Assembly (NCBI RefSeq): GCF_001522545.3
Contig: NC_031769.1
Coordinates: 70,236,640 to 70,300,639 of the forward strand
Reading direction: 5' to 3'
From: Parus major
Lineage: Eukaryota > Chordata > Aves > Passeriformes > Paridae
DNA length: 64,000 nucleotides
How positions within the stretch are numbered: the stretch's first letter is position 1; each line of letters begins with the position of its first letter. The notes beneath the pieces are model-generated. The model was not told the DNA's origin, searched no databases, and was given only the letters and a program-made list of their open reading frames with translations. This document shows, one piece after another, positions 38,801 through 51,571 of this stretch. The position numbers and the translations under genes are program-made.

Positions 38801-41681
38801 CTAGATACATGTGGGATTAGGAGACAAGCCCCAAGTAAAACCTTTCTCAAAATGGCTCTTGTATAGACACTCGAAACCCAATTAGGGCGTGCTGCTTGAA
38901 GGTGTGAGTTCTATTGCCGGAATTACCTCTAAGTCTATCAGATAAGTTTCTTAACCTCTCTACATATAATTTCTGTATTCTATAGAAAAAGCATATCATC
39001 ATCACCCATGCTGTTGAAAGGCTTTCAGATGAAAGACTTTATGTAGGCAAAAAGCAGTGGTAAGTCATGGCTATCAGTTTAAGAGTTTAATTAAAGCAAA
39101 ATGGAATATCGCTCTGTGTTCCATTGTATTATTGTATGCTGCTAAAACTGTTACATGATCTCATGATAACTTGAGATGTCATGTGACACAGGTTGAAAAC
39201 GTGAAAGAACTCATGTTATAGTGTGTACTTTGGAATTAATTTTTTCATCACCTTTATCTAACATAATCTCATAAAATACAATTTTCTGGGTATTTTTTCA
39301 TTTAAAATACCCTATACATTCAAGAGTATGGTTAAGCTTGGATATAGAAAAATCCCTCTATTAGATTATTCTGGTTTTGGAAAGCAAGGGGAGTTCTGGC
39401 ATGAGGGAGAGAAAAGGATATTAAAAAACCCCAAAACCCCAAATTACCATCATACTTACATGGTCCATGCTTCTGTGTTTGACTACTTGCTGAATGCATG
39501 TCCATGTTTGTGGTACATCCTGAAGATTATGAGACAAATTTTTGTAAGATTCTTACTCTGCTTATCTACAAAGAAGACAGAAACCCAAGATCAGTATTTT
39601 CCAATGTTTACAAACTGTTTGAAAATTCAACAGGGAGCTATGATGCAAGGGTTGGTTTATCTGTGTGGACATCTGAGCTGTGACACGTGGCTGCCTCTTA
39701 TACCAGTGCTGACCTGCATAAACAGCACTGTGGTGTCTTTCCAGACAATGATGCTCCCAGAACATCACATACTTCCTGTCTGCATAACAACTAAGCCAGA
39801 TCTTCTACCAAAAGATTAGGATGGACCCCAACACAGCGCGACAGATGCTTTTGGACAAGTCAAGGGCTGCTGTCTAGGCAAAGATTGATCCACAATTCCA
39901 TTAGTAGTTTAACAGCCCTTGTTAAAAAATTGGATCAATAACTTATAATAGCCAAATATGACCATTTGACCCCCTCTTTTTTTCTGCACCAGGAAGGATA
40001 CTCTCTTAGATACATGATGCTGATACACGGTAGAGACATGAATTGTCATACATGTTCATCCTTTTTTCTCACATTATCTGCCCACTTCTATATGTCTTCT
40101 AAAAATCCACACTATCCCACAGTTAAGAGCTGTGGATTCTTTCCCTTAATAGCCATGGGGCTGTCTTACTTTAGGGAGAGGCTGTTTTAGCTTGTATCAA
40201 ACAGTAGTGACTTTTTCATACTCTTAGTGTAATAGTGACCAGGAGAATGACCTGACTGTGTCAGTCACAGTGACATGGTTTTAGTGGTAAACTCAGAGAT
40301 GTCTTTTGCATAGGAACACAAGTGTGGGTCCAAAAACTGCAGCTTCCACACTGGGGGATCTGTCAAATCCCTGCGCCAGCTCCATGAAACTTCTCCTCAT
40401 TCACCTTGTGTCAAAAAATACGAGCTATGAATAAAGTACCAAAATAGGTGAGGGTGCTGAAGGGCTGAATTATGATACTGGCAAGGCTGCCAGGGGTTGC
40501 TTTGGCAGAACAAGGTGGGATCCTGGTCATTGGTAACATTATCTTGGCTGAAGTGCAGTGAGAATGCTACAGATCCAGCCATTGAAATACAGGATCGTGC
40601 ATGGCAATATATGGGTCAGGCAGCCTAGGACTGCTGTCATGAAGACTACTCTCAAAAGCAGCCTGTAGCTATTACATCTCTATGATAGCCAGAGCCACAG
40701 AAAGATCCTTGGCAAAATATAAATCTAAAATGATTAATTTGTTCCTCTCTTTTTGTACCAAAGGCAAGTTGCATCACACTGTCAAACTGTTTTGGCAAGT
40801 GCTGCATAAAAGCTGGTGAAGGGTAGCTTTTATGCTTACCTTAATTTTTCTCCTTGTTGTATCCATTTTTAGCAGGTCCTACTGGGATGTCAGAAATGGA
40901 ACTTAGGCCTGGAGGTAGTAGAAACATCAGCAGAAGATAATGAGAAAGGCTTCACCTTTACTGGTACTTTCTGTGTACAATGTACAACAGCTGCTCTTGT
41001 AACAGCTGGAAGGAAATAATTAGCATAACAAAAAGGCATGTTATAGTGTGGCAGCAAAAAAAATTCAGCAAATGAGACCTTGGCCTTCAAATAACAAGAG
41101 AACTAAATATATTTGAATGGGTTCTTTCTAGTTGAAAACTAATCAGCTAAAAACAGTGAGATAAATGTCATTTCAGGTAAGCCCCTGGGTCCTCCCTCTT
41201 ACATGCTAGTCACCACCTCACTAATTCTTTGGCCAGCATAGGCTAGGAATAACAGAAGGAACAGAGCAAAACACAGGACACAAAAGAGATGCAATTCATT
41301 ATTTCTGTTACTTAGCTGACAATATTCTGTGGTTTCTGATCATTTTGAGGGATAGGTGAGGGAAGCAGCAAAAATAATTTATTAATTTAAAGATTTATTA
41401 AATTCAGTAACTAAAAAAACTCCTACCTATCCTTCAATTTATTGGACCTTGTATTAGCTCTTTTATTTTGTCTTTCCCATTTGCACACATCACCAACATA
41501 GGATTCTTCTGTTTACTTACTTATAAAAGCTATGAAAAACTAAGACTTGTTCCTTTTAGCTATTTCTTCTCCGTAAATCTGAATCCCTCAAAGTAATCTA
41601 AAACCCATAATCTTACCAACAGAATGGTATAAACACATTTTCATTTGAAAAGCACCATGTTTGAAATTCTCTTTGCATTAA
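32899..41681. other. 8.8 kb non-coding stretch
   Basis: No gene, RNA or recognisable transposable element was found. It contains the longest open frame of the window (39328-39819, plus, 163 codons) and another of 140 codons (37399-37821, plus). Neither has a domain, a signal peptide, a compositional break from its surroundings or flanking splice signals I can defend, and frames of this size are expected by chance in AT-rich DNA. A short stretch at 38640-38960 keeps more CpG than its surroundings and is discussed as a finding. Confidence 0.45.
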
Positions 41682-42013
41682 CAGAATCACAGAAATATTT
41701 AGGATGGAAGAAGTTATTGAGTCTAACCATAAACTAAAAACTGCCAAGTCCATGACTAAACATGTCCCTAAGTTCCACATCTACAGTCCCCATCTACAGT
41801 GTCTTTTTAATGCCTCCAGAGATGGTGACTCAAGCAATTCCCTGCTCCTGTGCTTGACAATGCTTTGGGTGAAGAAATTTTTTCTAGTATCCAAAATAAA
41901 GCTTTCCTGGTGCAACTTGAAGCCATTTCTTCTTGTCATGCAGCTTGTTACTTGGGAGAAGAGACTGAAAGACAATGCACTACAACCTTCCTTTGGGTAG
42001 TTGTACAGAGGAC
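41682..42013 (-). mobile_element. CR1 LINE fragment, 3' end, - orientation
   Basis: Read in reverse, about 330 bp match the 3' end of avian CR1. On the plus strand it begins with the complement of the terminal octamers (CAGAATCACAGAA) and the complement of the tail (GGATGGAAGAAGTTATTGAGTC). It continues through CTGCCAAGTCCATGACTAAA, CATGTCCCTAAGTTCCACAT, CTCCAGAGATGGTGACTC and GCAACTTGAAGCCATTTCTT, and stops near GTAGTTGTACAGAG. A short local duplication or slip (CATCTACAGTCCCCATCTACAG) disturbs the match near 41780-41800. The copy is 5'-truncated and inactive. The 98-codon plus-strand and 64-codon minus-strand open frames across it are remnants or shadows. Confidence 0.93.
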
Positions 42014-44942
42014 TTTGTAAAATTACTCAAAGAAACTACCTCCAGGATTAACATTTATTTACTCATTAAACCACATTTTTAATTTAAATTATTAATGATA
42101 GATTTAGTTCTATTAGACCATGAAAAGACATCCAGAAATAAGACAACAAATAGAGGCAGTAAAGAGGATCTTTTCTAACAGCCACTGCACTTCCCCCGTC
42201 TTCTGATTTTAAATAACTCCATGTTCAACTAATATTAATAAAAGACATCTTTAAAAGCCTAAGCTTAAAATTTCCATATGCAAAACTGCCCACTCTCATT
42301 AGATGACTGAAAAGATGTTAAAGAGCATTAAGTAGTAAAGGAGGTCAGGTAATTTGGGATGTTCATTTCAATGCAGTACACTGTCCTATGTTGTTAAAGG
42401 CTTTTGGAGATGCACCTAAATAGTACCAAGTGAACTACTTTTTAATTTTTTTTTTTCTTAAAGGTAGAATGGTTGTGCCATCCAGACTAGAGTCCAGGAT
42501 GTTTGAACAGTATAAAAAGGAGATGGCAAAACATGGATGTCACAAGTTGGCCTCACAGCAATGATGAGTAAGAAGGTCCCTTGAGATCTGTCAGCACAGG
42601 GGATGGTTGCAGGATACAGCACCTCTTCATTACTGTGGCATGGGCTCCATGGACCATCCAGCTCAGCACATGGGGCAGGCCAGAAGGGCTGTGGCCATGC
42701 TGGACTTTCTCCATCTGCCACCCAGTACCTACTCATCAACACCCCCAGATGAGTGGGCAGTTGTAGTTGGACTAACACCACTGGAATAATTCTTACATCT
42801 GCTTTCTGGCTGCCACATCCTCCTCACACATTCTTTAATGCCTTCCTGTGGAACAATAACCACGTCCAGAACAACTAATTCAACTTGCTGCCCACTGTCT
42901 GTACAATCCCTGTATGGTTTCTTTCCTCAGGGCAAACAGGGTCCTACAAACAGCCACAGTCACTGAAAAGAGTGACACTAATGATCTCAGGAGCCTTTGC
43001 CAGGGACAAATCATAACAATTGGTTGCTGTCAAATCTTCTCTTCTCCCTGCTTTAACCAAACTTTAGAGAAATGTCAAATGTTTTTCCCTCGGGCTAATG
43101 CCAAAGCAAGAGCAACAGGTAGGTAGTCTTGCCTATACATTTTTCCTCAATGTCAATAATTAAATTTAAAAAGTAGAATTCTACAACTTTTTCTTCTCTG
43201 AAATTAGCAATGACCATAAAAAGAGGCTACATTTATTATCATCATGAAGTTCTTGGCCATGAGATATATTTCATTTGGAAAAAAAAATCCCTACAAAAAT
43301 CCCTAACCCCCATCAAAACTAAAAAGAAAAACACTTCTGAAAAAAAGATCACAAATCAAAGCATAACATGAAACAAGCAGATAGATAATCACAAAAAATA
43401 AAGAAAAAAGAAGAGGAAAACTGGCATGCAGACAGGCAGATATTCCATGCAAAAGAAGCGCTAGTTAATGTCTTTTAGCAAATCTGATTCTATTTCCATT
43501 CCCAAAATATCTCTGCTCCAGAGAATATGGAAGAGAGAGCAGTCAAAAAAAGGTTTGGACTTTCACAGTATTTGTTCTTATGAGGGAAAGAAAAAAAAAA
43601 AAAGAAAAGGTTAAATTTATTCTCTTTGGAAAAGGGAAGACTTTGAGGTGACCTACTTAGCTTCAGTGGTCTTTGTTACTTGGCAACATATGAAATAAGA
43701 TGGCAATCAGAATAAATGTGTTTAAGAGCCAGGAAAGACATTTTTATAGACAAAGGAGTTAAATGATATAGTTACAAAGCAGAGAGGTGAGGTTAAAATA
43801 AATCTAAAGGATGCAATCTTACCGAGGCACGTGGCCTTTTCCTGACCAACAATCTTTTATGTCCTTATGATAGGTTTATTAATCGAAATAAAATACAAAG
43901 TTTTACGTGTGCTGGCTCCAGAGCAGTAAGTGAAATAGTAGGTATAAGAAAGAAAAATATGAATTTTATGAAGCATTTTTCTCATTAATGCCTACATTTT
44001 GTTTTCAGAAGTAACCAGATACTGTCCACTGATAAGAGGTGGTGAGGGAGGCATCTGTTAGGGCTGACAAGTACATGACTCTTTGAAACACTGACTTTTT
44101 CCCATCCCAGTCCCCTTTTGTCCCCAAATGTCAGTATTCTAATCAAAATACTGTTCTTCAGTAACTGCTACTGTCATCTAGACACAGAATCCTTCTTTGG
44201 ACCTTTAAAATAACTCAAAAATGTGTTAAAAAGCTTTTTCATCCTGGGAGAAAAAACGAAGAAAATTAAAGGAATTAAAAAGCAACAAAGCCTTTTAAGG
44301 TGGAAGACTAGAAGTGGCTGCTCTAATCCTGCTTGACATCTACCTTGTATATTTTTGTGTGTTTTACAGTATTTAATTCTATTAATTGCCATCTTTGATT
44401 ACTCTGCAAAGCATCGCTTCAGAAGACCAGCCCAAGATCAACCTTAGCACATTGCATGAAAACAGTTATTTTACAACATTTGCAGTGGGAGGGTTGAGGT
44501 TAGAAGAAAGGAGTTATTTCTGGAGGCAGAATCTGGTAGTGACTGTGGACAATTCCATAAAAATGGATTCCTGCATACAGGAACCAGGAGGATGCTGCCC
44601 TTGGCAAGGTCAGGAGGGCATTTGGACGCTTTCTTGGGGAATTTAGGGCAGAGTGCAACATAAGAAAGCAGATGGTGCAACCCAGAAAGTCATGGTAGTT
44701 GCCTGAAATTTAGGCACCTCTGACAAACGTTTGGCTGCTGGCCAAACCTCATTTCTTCATACCTGCTCCAAAAATAATTACCCTGTGCTTCCATTGGCAC
44801 AGTTCTTGTGAAAGGCAGGAAGGGGCAGGGCAAGATCCACATAGATGAGATAGGTTCTTCATGAGTCTGGAAAGACCAGACTCAGACAGGAGAACAAGAA
44901 ACCTTGTGACTAAGCTGTGCTCTGTACTGTCACAAAGGTGTA
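42014..44942. other. 2.9 kb non-coding stretch
   Basis: No gene was found. The segment at about 42450-42790 is richer in GC and has open frames of 60-107 codons in several frames at once, which indicates composition and not selection. A CpG-retaining patch lies at about 43818-43925, and a purine tract at 43589-43609. Confidence 0.45.

Positions 44943-45013
<71 letters not shown>
44943..45013. repeat. (TATC)n tetranucleotide microsatellite
   Basis: About 17-18 uninterrupted TATC units span 71 bp. Pure tetranucleotide arrays of this length are usually highly length-polymorphic. The I/Y/L/S-rich open frames over it are repeat artefacts. Confidence 0.97.
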
Positions 45014-48000
45014 ATCTGCATGTATATGCAGTATATTTTGCATTTCTCAGAACTAGTGAAAATTATTTCTTTTTACCTGCAAGGAAACTTCAACCAGTCA
45101 TAATCTTAAGCAACACTAATTAGATTTCAGCAAAAGTTATTCTTATATTTTAACATCCTAATAGAAGAAGATATAGTTGAAACTACTGTTCATTGAAAGC
45201 ACTCTGGTTTTTAGATGAAAGTTGATCAAATTAAGCAAATTAAAAGCCATCACAACATTAAAATGTAGCAGAAAATTACATTAAAAATTGCAGTTATATG
45301 ATTTGTTAAGTTCTAACTCATTTACAAGTATCTGTTGAGGTGAGCAGTTACCTTGGAAAAATATTACTAGAGAATTTGAAACAACATGGAGAGATGTTAC
45401 ACCATTGCTATAAAAATGCAAACAGAAAAATTAAATAATCAAATTTTATCAGCAAATACCTGCAAATCATACCAGATTTGCCTTAGATTTTTGTGACTGT
45501 TTAAAGTAGATTCTCATAGGAGGAAATGTAGTGAGGAGTTTGCAATACTCTGTTGTCCTATTTCAAGAGAACAGAGAGCCAGGAAATAAATCCCAGTCCA
45601 AAAGACAAGAGAAATAATGAAGCTCAGTGCTTTTTCAAACAAACAAGCAAGGAAGCAAACAGGCTTAACACAACTTGGAGATAAATGCTAATCTCAATTG
45701 TTTTAGCTTTGATTATCCAATAGTCAGCTTGTTGAAAATTGAACATATTGGTCCGTTCCAATTTCAAAACTCAAAGAGAAACACATTTTGCTTACCATGA
45801 ACTTTAATTGCCTGAATTTTTCAAAGGACCCTTGAGTCAGCTAGATAATAGGGGTTTAGCTCTATTCAGCAAACATAAGTTGAAAATACACATCCATAGA
45901 GCAGTATAATGCAGTTGTTGCTGGCTTGGACAACAGCAATGCTCTCTAAATATATAAGTTTTTATTTCATGAGGGACTTGAATTCAATCTCTTCATTGAA
46001 ATAGGAGAGATTAGATACTCAGATGAAGAAAATCATCATAGTTCTGTGGCTTTAAATGAATGCAGTGTACATTAGTTAAGAATCTCTATTCCTTATAACA
46101 ATAATCTGTGCTTCAAGGAAATCTTTCTCCATCAAAGTCCATCTTACTGGTTGATTACCTTTTGCAATATAGTAACTATGTACACTTACAATCAATTGCT
46201 TTAAGTGTAAATTTTAGGTTGAATGTGGTTTTTTTTCTCTGTAATTCATTTTTAGCACACCGTATGTGATTAATATATTGACTTTAATCCATTGAAGGAG
46301 AGATTTGTTTGAACCCATCATGATGATATTTATGACAATAATGTAAAAAGGACAAAATGCTGAGATGGCTCTTAGGTCCCCTGAAGGGTGATTTTGTAGA
46401 TTATTAGCAGAAAACTATTAATACATCTATGAATTGATACAGCTATGCTGAAAATCTGTCAGATTTGACTCATGTTGTGTACCTACTAACATATTAAATT
46501 TAAATATCAAGAGGGACTTTTATGTTTGCATGATGTATCTTCATCTTAAAACACTAGAAATGTGTCTTCTAGCTTACAGGACTCATGTTAGAAGTGAGCA
46601 CAGTTTATGTCCCTGCTCTCATATTACTTTATGTCAGGAAAAAGCTTAATTCTAGTAGTAAATTTACATTCCTAATAAACATCACTTCTCTGTAAGAAGT
46701 AGTGGGGAAAGTAAAGGGAAGAAAAAGGTTGGCTTTATACTGTACTGTTGTCAACCAAACCTTTACAGGTGCATGGGCTTCTTTTTCTGGATAAAGGGAT
46801 ATATATTGGTGGTAGCTACAGGGAACTGTGGGTCATACTCCTTAAAGACATGAAATTGAAGATTTATCAAATGTATATAGAATATTTCTATATCTGATGG
46901 TTGAAATAACAAAAAAAAAAAAAGAAAAGAAAAGGAAAAGCCTTTAAAAAAAAAGAGTGGAAATAAACCTAATACCCTCACAGATTTATATTTACAGGAG
47001 ACATAAGTTATTCATGTAATTCAAGTTTTTCCACTGCTATTTTATTTCTAATATAAAAAGAAAGAGTTATTCAATAGAATTTATCTTGAGAAAATACTAA
47101 ACCCTGCTGGACAGAAAAACTTAAGTCTCAAGAACAATCATAACTGTGAATATTAAAACCTTCTACAAATTCAAGCAGGAAAACAGAATCCTGTGTTTTT
47201 TAATAGGAAATGACAAGTGAATTGTCATCTGAAAGGATTAAGTTAAATCTTTAATCTTCCCATTTCTCTATATGGAAAACACCACCCAAACAATTTATTT
47301 CAAAAAATGATGAAACACTGTTGCAATGTTTTTCACATAGGCTACCTTTTTTTTCATCAAAAGGTTGTTTTGATGGTTCCATCATCTTTATTCCACATGC
47401 ATTACTTCTTTAAATCTCTTGCAACATGGTGAAGGAATGGATAAGGTTAACTTTTTAAAAAGCCTTGCTGTTTTACTACATTCTCAGTTCTTGTTATGCT
47501 GTCACAGTACCAAGAGTAAATAAATCAAAAATCACCAAAGCCCTGAACCTCTGTCTTTCAGAAGGAACTTGGAGCTGTATCCACTACTAATATGATTCTA
47601 ATTCTGCTGCAGATAATGTCTGGTAGGTGTGTGCTGGTGGAGTAAAAACATTTGGACAAGAAGCTACACTTCAAAATTATATGATTTTCAGAGCCATTTT
47701 TCTGTACAATGTTCAGGTCTCTAGTGTTAAAAGATAAATAAAAGTCTGATGCAAGTAAACAGAAAACAGTTCCTCCTAACAGAAATTGTTTCTGTGACCA
47801 CTCATTGCTCCTCATTTGTTCTTGAGTTCAAAAAGTAGGAGCCAGGACCAGAAAACAGGGAGTCACAGAAAAATGTTCTTTGTAGAATCATCCCCAGCAC
47901 ACAAAGTACCTCCCAGCAATTACTTCACATTCACTTTGTGTGCTAGAAAAATTTCATAGAGGAAAAGTTTTCACCATCAGCCAAGATATACATAGAACAC

Positions 48001-48595
48001 ATGATGGGATGGAAATTTGTGAAATGAGTATCTCACGTTTGTTCCTACATGTCCTAAACAATTTTGAGTAGTTTCTGTCTAGTCTTAAAAATGTCCACTA
48101 ATGAAAATGTCCAAATACTGATGCATTTCAGTGCTCCAAGGCTCTTCCCAATTTTTGGTGACATGGCAGGAGAGATATTTCTTCCATCTTTGTACCATTC
48201 CTTGAACATTGAGGATTACTGTGTTGACCTCTTATTTGCCCATTTCCTCAAGTGCTCACTGCTTTGTTTTTTCTAGGTTTGTGACATGTCTACATTTTTC
48301 CATTCAGTTCTTCCACATCTGCATTGTCCTGATTCAGAGCAACAGCCATAAAATAATTATTAATAGACAGTGCACATATCAATTAATGCAAAGATATTGC
48401 AAATAAATTCAAGAACTCTGCTTTGTCATAGTTTGCTCAAATGCTCATTACAAATTATCAGTACTTTCAGCTGCTTGAGATTCAGTAGTTTGTGTGAGTT
48501 ATTATAGCTAGATCATTAGACCAGGGCACCTGTTTTGCTCTCTCTACCAGCAGTCTTTCAGTAGATACATTATTTCAGAGCTTCACTTTCACAAA

Positions 48596-48596
<1 letters not shown>
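45014..48596. other. 3.6 kb AT-rich non-coding stretch
   Basis: Nothing was recognised except A/G tracts (46910-46955). Open frames are all below about 90 codons, with no domains. Confidence 0.5.
46910..46955. repeat. A/G purine-rich low-complexity tract
   Basis: A-runs with AAAAGAAAAGAAAAGG units are followed, after GCCTTT, by another A-run. It is low complexity with no recognised element body. Confidence 0.7.
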
Positions 48597-48635
<39 letters not shown>

Positions 48636-48655
48636 CACACACACATATATATATG
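48597..48655. repeat. Compound (TG)n(TA)n(CA)n(TA)n microsatellite, self-complementary
   Basis: About 10 TG units run into about 9 TA units, then about 5 CA units, then TA again. Because TG and CA are reverse complements around a TA centre, part of the array is a perfect inverted repeat that could extrude a cruciform. Probably length-variable. Confidence 0.95.
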
Positions 48656-49978
48656 CATTTCCTACTCTCTATTTAAAATTGGATTAAGATCTGTAGCTGA
48701 AAATTGATATTTTCCTCACCAAAAGATGAGGATGTTTTATGTGCATTCTTGTTTTTAGAAAGAAGCTATGTGATTACTTGCTTTGCTGCCACTGTGATTG
48801 TATTATCCTTGGAAGCTTTGCTGGACTTCACACTTGAGTTTCCAGAGCCAAGTGTTCCAGGAATTTGTATCTACAAAACTTGTGGGGCACAGTGAGTCCT
48901 CCTCTTAGCCTGCAGAGTCATTTGGTTTCAGGTGGAGTATTCATGGGAATATGCTAGATGAATAGCCAAGTATTATGAAATGATAACCCATGGAAAATAT
49001 ATTTATGACATTTGGACAACTGAAGCTGTTCAGATTAGTGCTGACTTAGATAAACATACAATTCAAATTGATAAAATTTTCAGCAGTCGTTCTTTTCCCT
49101 CTGTCCCCCCATTAGTAATTTATTCAGCAGAAGACCTCAACAGGTCACAGTCAGACAGGACTTGACAGGGATGAATGGAAGAAAAAGGGGAGGTAGCTTT
49201 TTCAACAGAACAATTTCATGTACTCCAGGCATTAAATTAATCTCATGTAATGGTAATAAATGAAAGATGAAACATTGTTTCTGTTCACATGTAGAGAATA
49301 AGGACAAATTGCAAATCTTCAGGTGCTTACCTAACTGAGCAGTTCCTGATGCTGTCACTGCAAGTGAATCCTTCATTGCCTTTACCCTCAAGGACATTTG
49401 AACGCTTCAGCGATTCCTTTATCCCTTAAATCTGTGAGAATTCTTGCCTAATTTCTAGACAACACTGGTTCTTATTAGTACAGCTAAAGCTTCAGGTAGA
49501 CACCTGACTTAAAAAACAGCTGAAGCCCTCAAATGTTCTGGAGTACTTAAATACTACATGTGTTAGTGTTAGGAGCATCTGTTGTTAACACTTTTAGAAA
49601 ATCTACAACTGATGAGGATTTATGATGTTCTGCATACCCTATAACACTGATAAATGTGACATTCACATCCCAAGTCATATGAATTATTCTTGAACAAACT
49701 TTACTATTTTTACTTAAAATATGAAGTGTCTATTTGCAGAGTTAAGATTGAGGGGAGAAGATGAAAAAAAGAATCCTAAAACTCTTGTAATCTACACTTG
49801 CTGTGTAAGGGGAAAAATATTAAATTAAATTCTAAGACTTTGAAAACTGTAGTCCAAGTAATATGTCAATGTTACATGAAGACTTCAGAATACTATCTAT
49901 AAAACTATAAAAAGGAAGGGAAATGAAGCAATCGCCAAGTCCTGAAGAGAGCATTTTTAAGTAAACCAACATCTATTA
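48656..49978. other. 1.3 kb non-coding stretch, nothing recognised
   Basis: AT-rich sequence with short open frames lacking any domain signature. Confidence 0.5.
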
Positions 49979-50030
49979 TTACTGTTATTGTTATTATTAT
50001 TATTATTAATAATAATTTTTGTTGTTGTTT
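49975..50030. repeat. (ATT)n / (AAT)n trinucleotide repeat
   Basis: TTATTATTATT units change to AATAATAAT, giving a short self-complementary centre, and are followed by TTGTTGTTG. A purine run lies at 50100-50116. Confidence 0.85.
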
Positions 50031-51550
50031 TACTTTAATTTTTATTTCTCTTCCTATTTCTACTATGCCACTGTAAATACAGAGTAATCTGGTAGGGGAA
50101 AACAAAAAAAAAAAGAAATCTAATTTTACATTGGATATGTTTCTTCTGCAGTAAGCATCATTACAGTTAATTGCAAGCACTAAATGGAACACAAGACTGA
50201 GTCTGTTTTGCAATTTTGACTACTGCATTAGCATTTATATTTGATTCAATGTAAATGATTTTTCATTTTGAATATATGCTCCTCACCTTTTTATCCACAT
50301 ACTTATTGCCAATGAATCAAGATGTGAACTAAGTGCCAATGGTAATAGCTCAAGAGGTTATAGCCTGTTGTCATCTCTGATCAGAAGTCTGGGTAGCTTC
50401 TTCACATAATGAGATTTTGTTTCATTCAAGTTCAGAAAATCCTGGCCTACCTGGTTAACTTTTCACTGGGAAAATTCAAATTTAAATCTGTACTTTAAAG
50501 AAAGCAAGCTTAGCACAGAAATCTCACTCCACCAGGAACACAAAATCCCTGGTGATCACCTGAGCTACTGAGTCTTCTACTTCATCTTTCTGTGAGAGCT
50601 ATTTCACTGTTTAAAAGCAATCAATCTTTGGAGCAGAGACAGAAGTAATTAGTGGCTCTTATGAACAGAATTTTGTCTTACTCATGTCCAGCCACATCCC
50701 TTCTTTGCTTCAGAGCTTTAACCTCTCTGCTGTTATATATGAGCCGTCTCCATGGACATATATACGGAGAAAATTAAATCTCAGGACTCTTGAATAGCCA
50801 AGATAGCTACGGCACCTCACAGCAGCTGTACTAAGGAGAGGCTGTCAGTCTTCCAGTGTGTATTTATAATGCTGACAGTGGTGGTGGGTACAATCTTTCT
50901 CATGTCAAGACAGCATAAATGACCCATGGAAGAAATATATACTTTCATAGACATTGTCAGATGGATTTACCCAAAATACAGAATCTGAGTTTCTCTGATA
51001 TTTTCCATATGCAGAATCTGACTTTAGATCCTTATTTTGCTCAGTGGTTTACAAACACTGCTGATTTTGAGTTTCTGGATTTGGTTCTGAATAAATGTTT
51101 TTAACTGTAAAGCCATCATTTCTCCCTTCAGCACATGTAATTTCTTAGCTAAGCCTGCAGCTTTAAGTTAAATGTAACAATGCCTTACATGTAGAAGTTA
51201 TCTTTGATTTTAAAGAATACTAGATGAGGAGGGAAAACAAGTTCCCATTTCTCTCAGGTGCTGCTAAGTCTAGATATCCTTGGTAATAGCTATGTCTAAT
51301 TACGTGTTACTGCCTAATCCAACAAGCTGCCCTCATAAGGGCTTCTGGCAGTAGCTCTGTTATTAATTTATATGTTAATTTTCCAGTGATGTCGAAAATT
51401 GTAGCCAAAATTTCTTACAATACATTTCCTTGAGCAATCTTCTAATTTTAGATACCATGACTTCATTAAACTTGCAGTTCACTGTAATCCTGTGTAAAGC
51501 TTGATCCAAACCCATGAAAGTTATGCATACCTTAATTTTAGCATATACAA
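50031..51550. other. 1.5 kb non-coding stretch, nothing recognised
   Basis: AT-rich sequence with no gene, RNA or element seen. Confidence 0.5.
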
Positions 51551-51571
51551 GCACACACACACACACACACC
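51551..51571. repeat. (CA)n dinucleotide microsatellite
   Basis: About 10 uninterrupted CA units. Confidence 0.9.

Noticed and set aside
39328..39819. Longest open frame, 163 codons (+)
   Set aside because: No domain, no codon or composition change from its surroundings and no homology I can name. By a rough estimate a frame of this length is not surprising in 64 kb of six-frame AT-rich DNA.
44861..45123. Open frames rich in I, Y, L and S
   Set aside because: They are translations of the TATC microsatellite.
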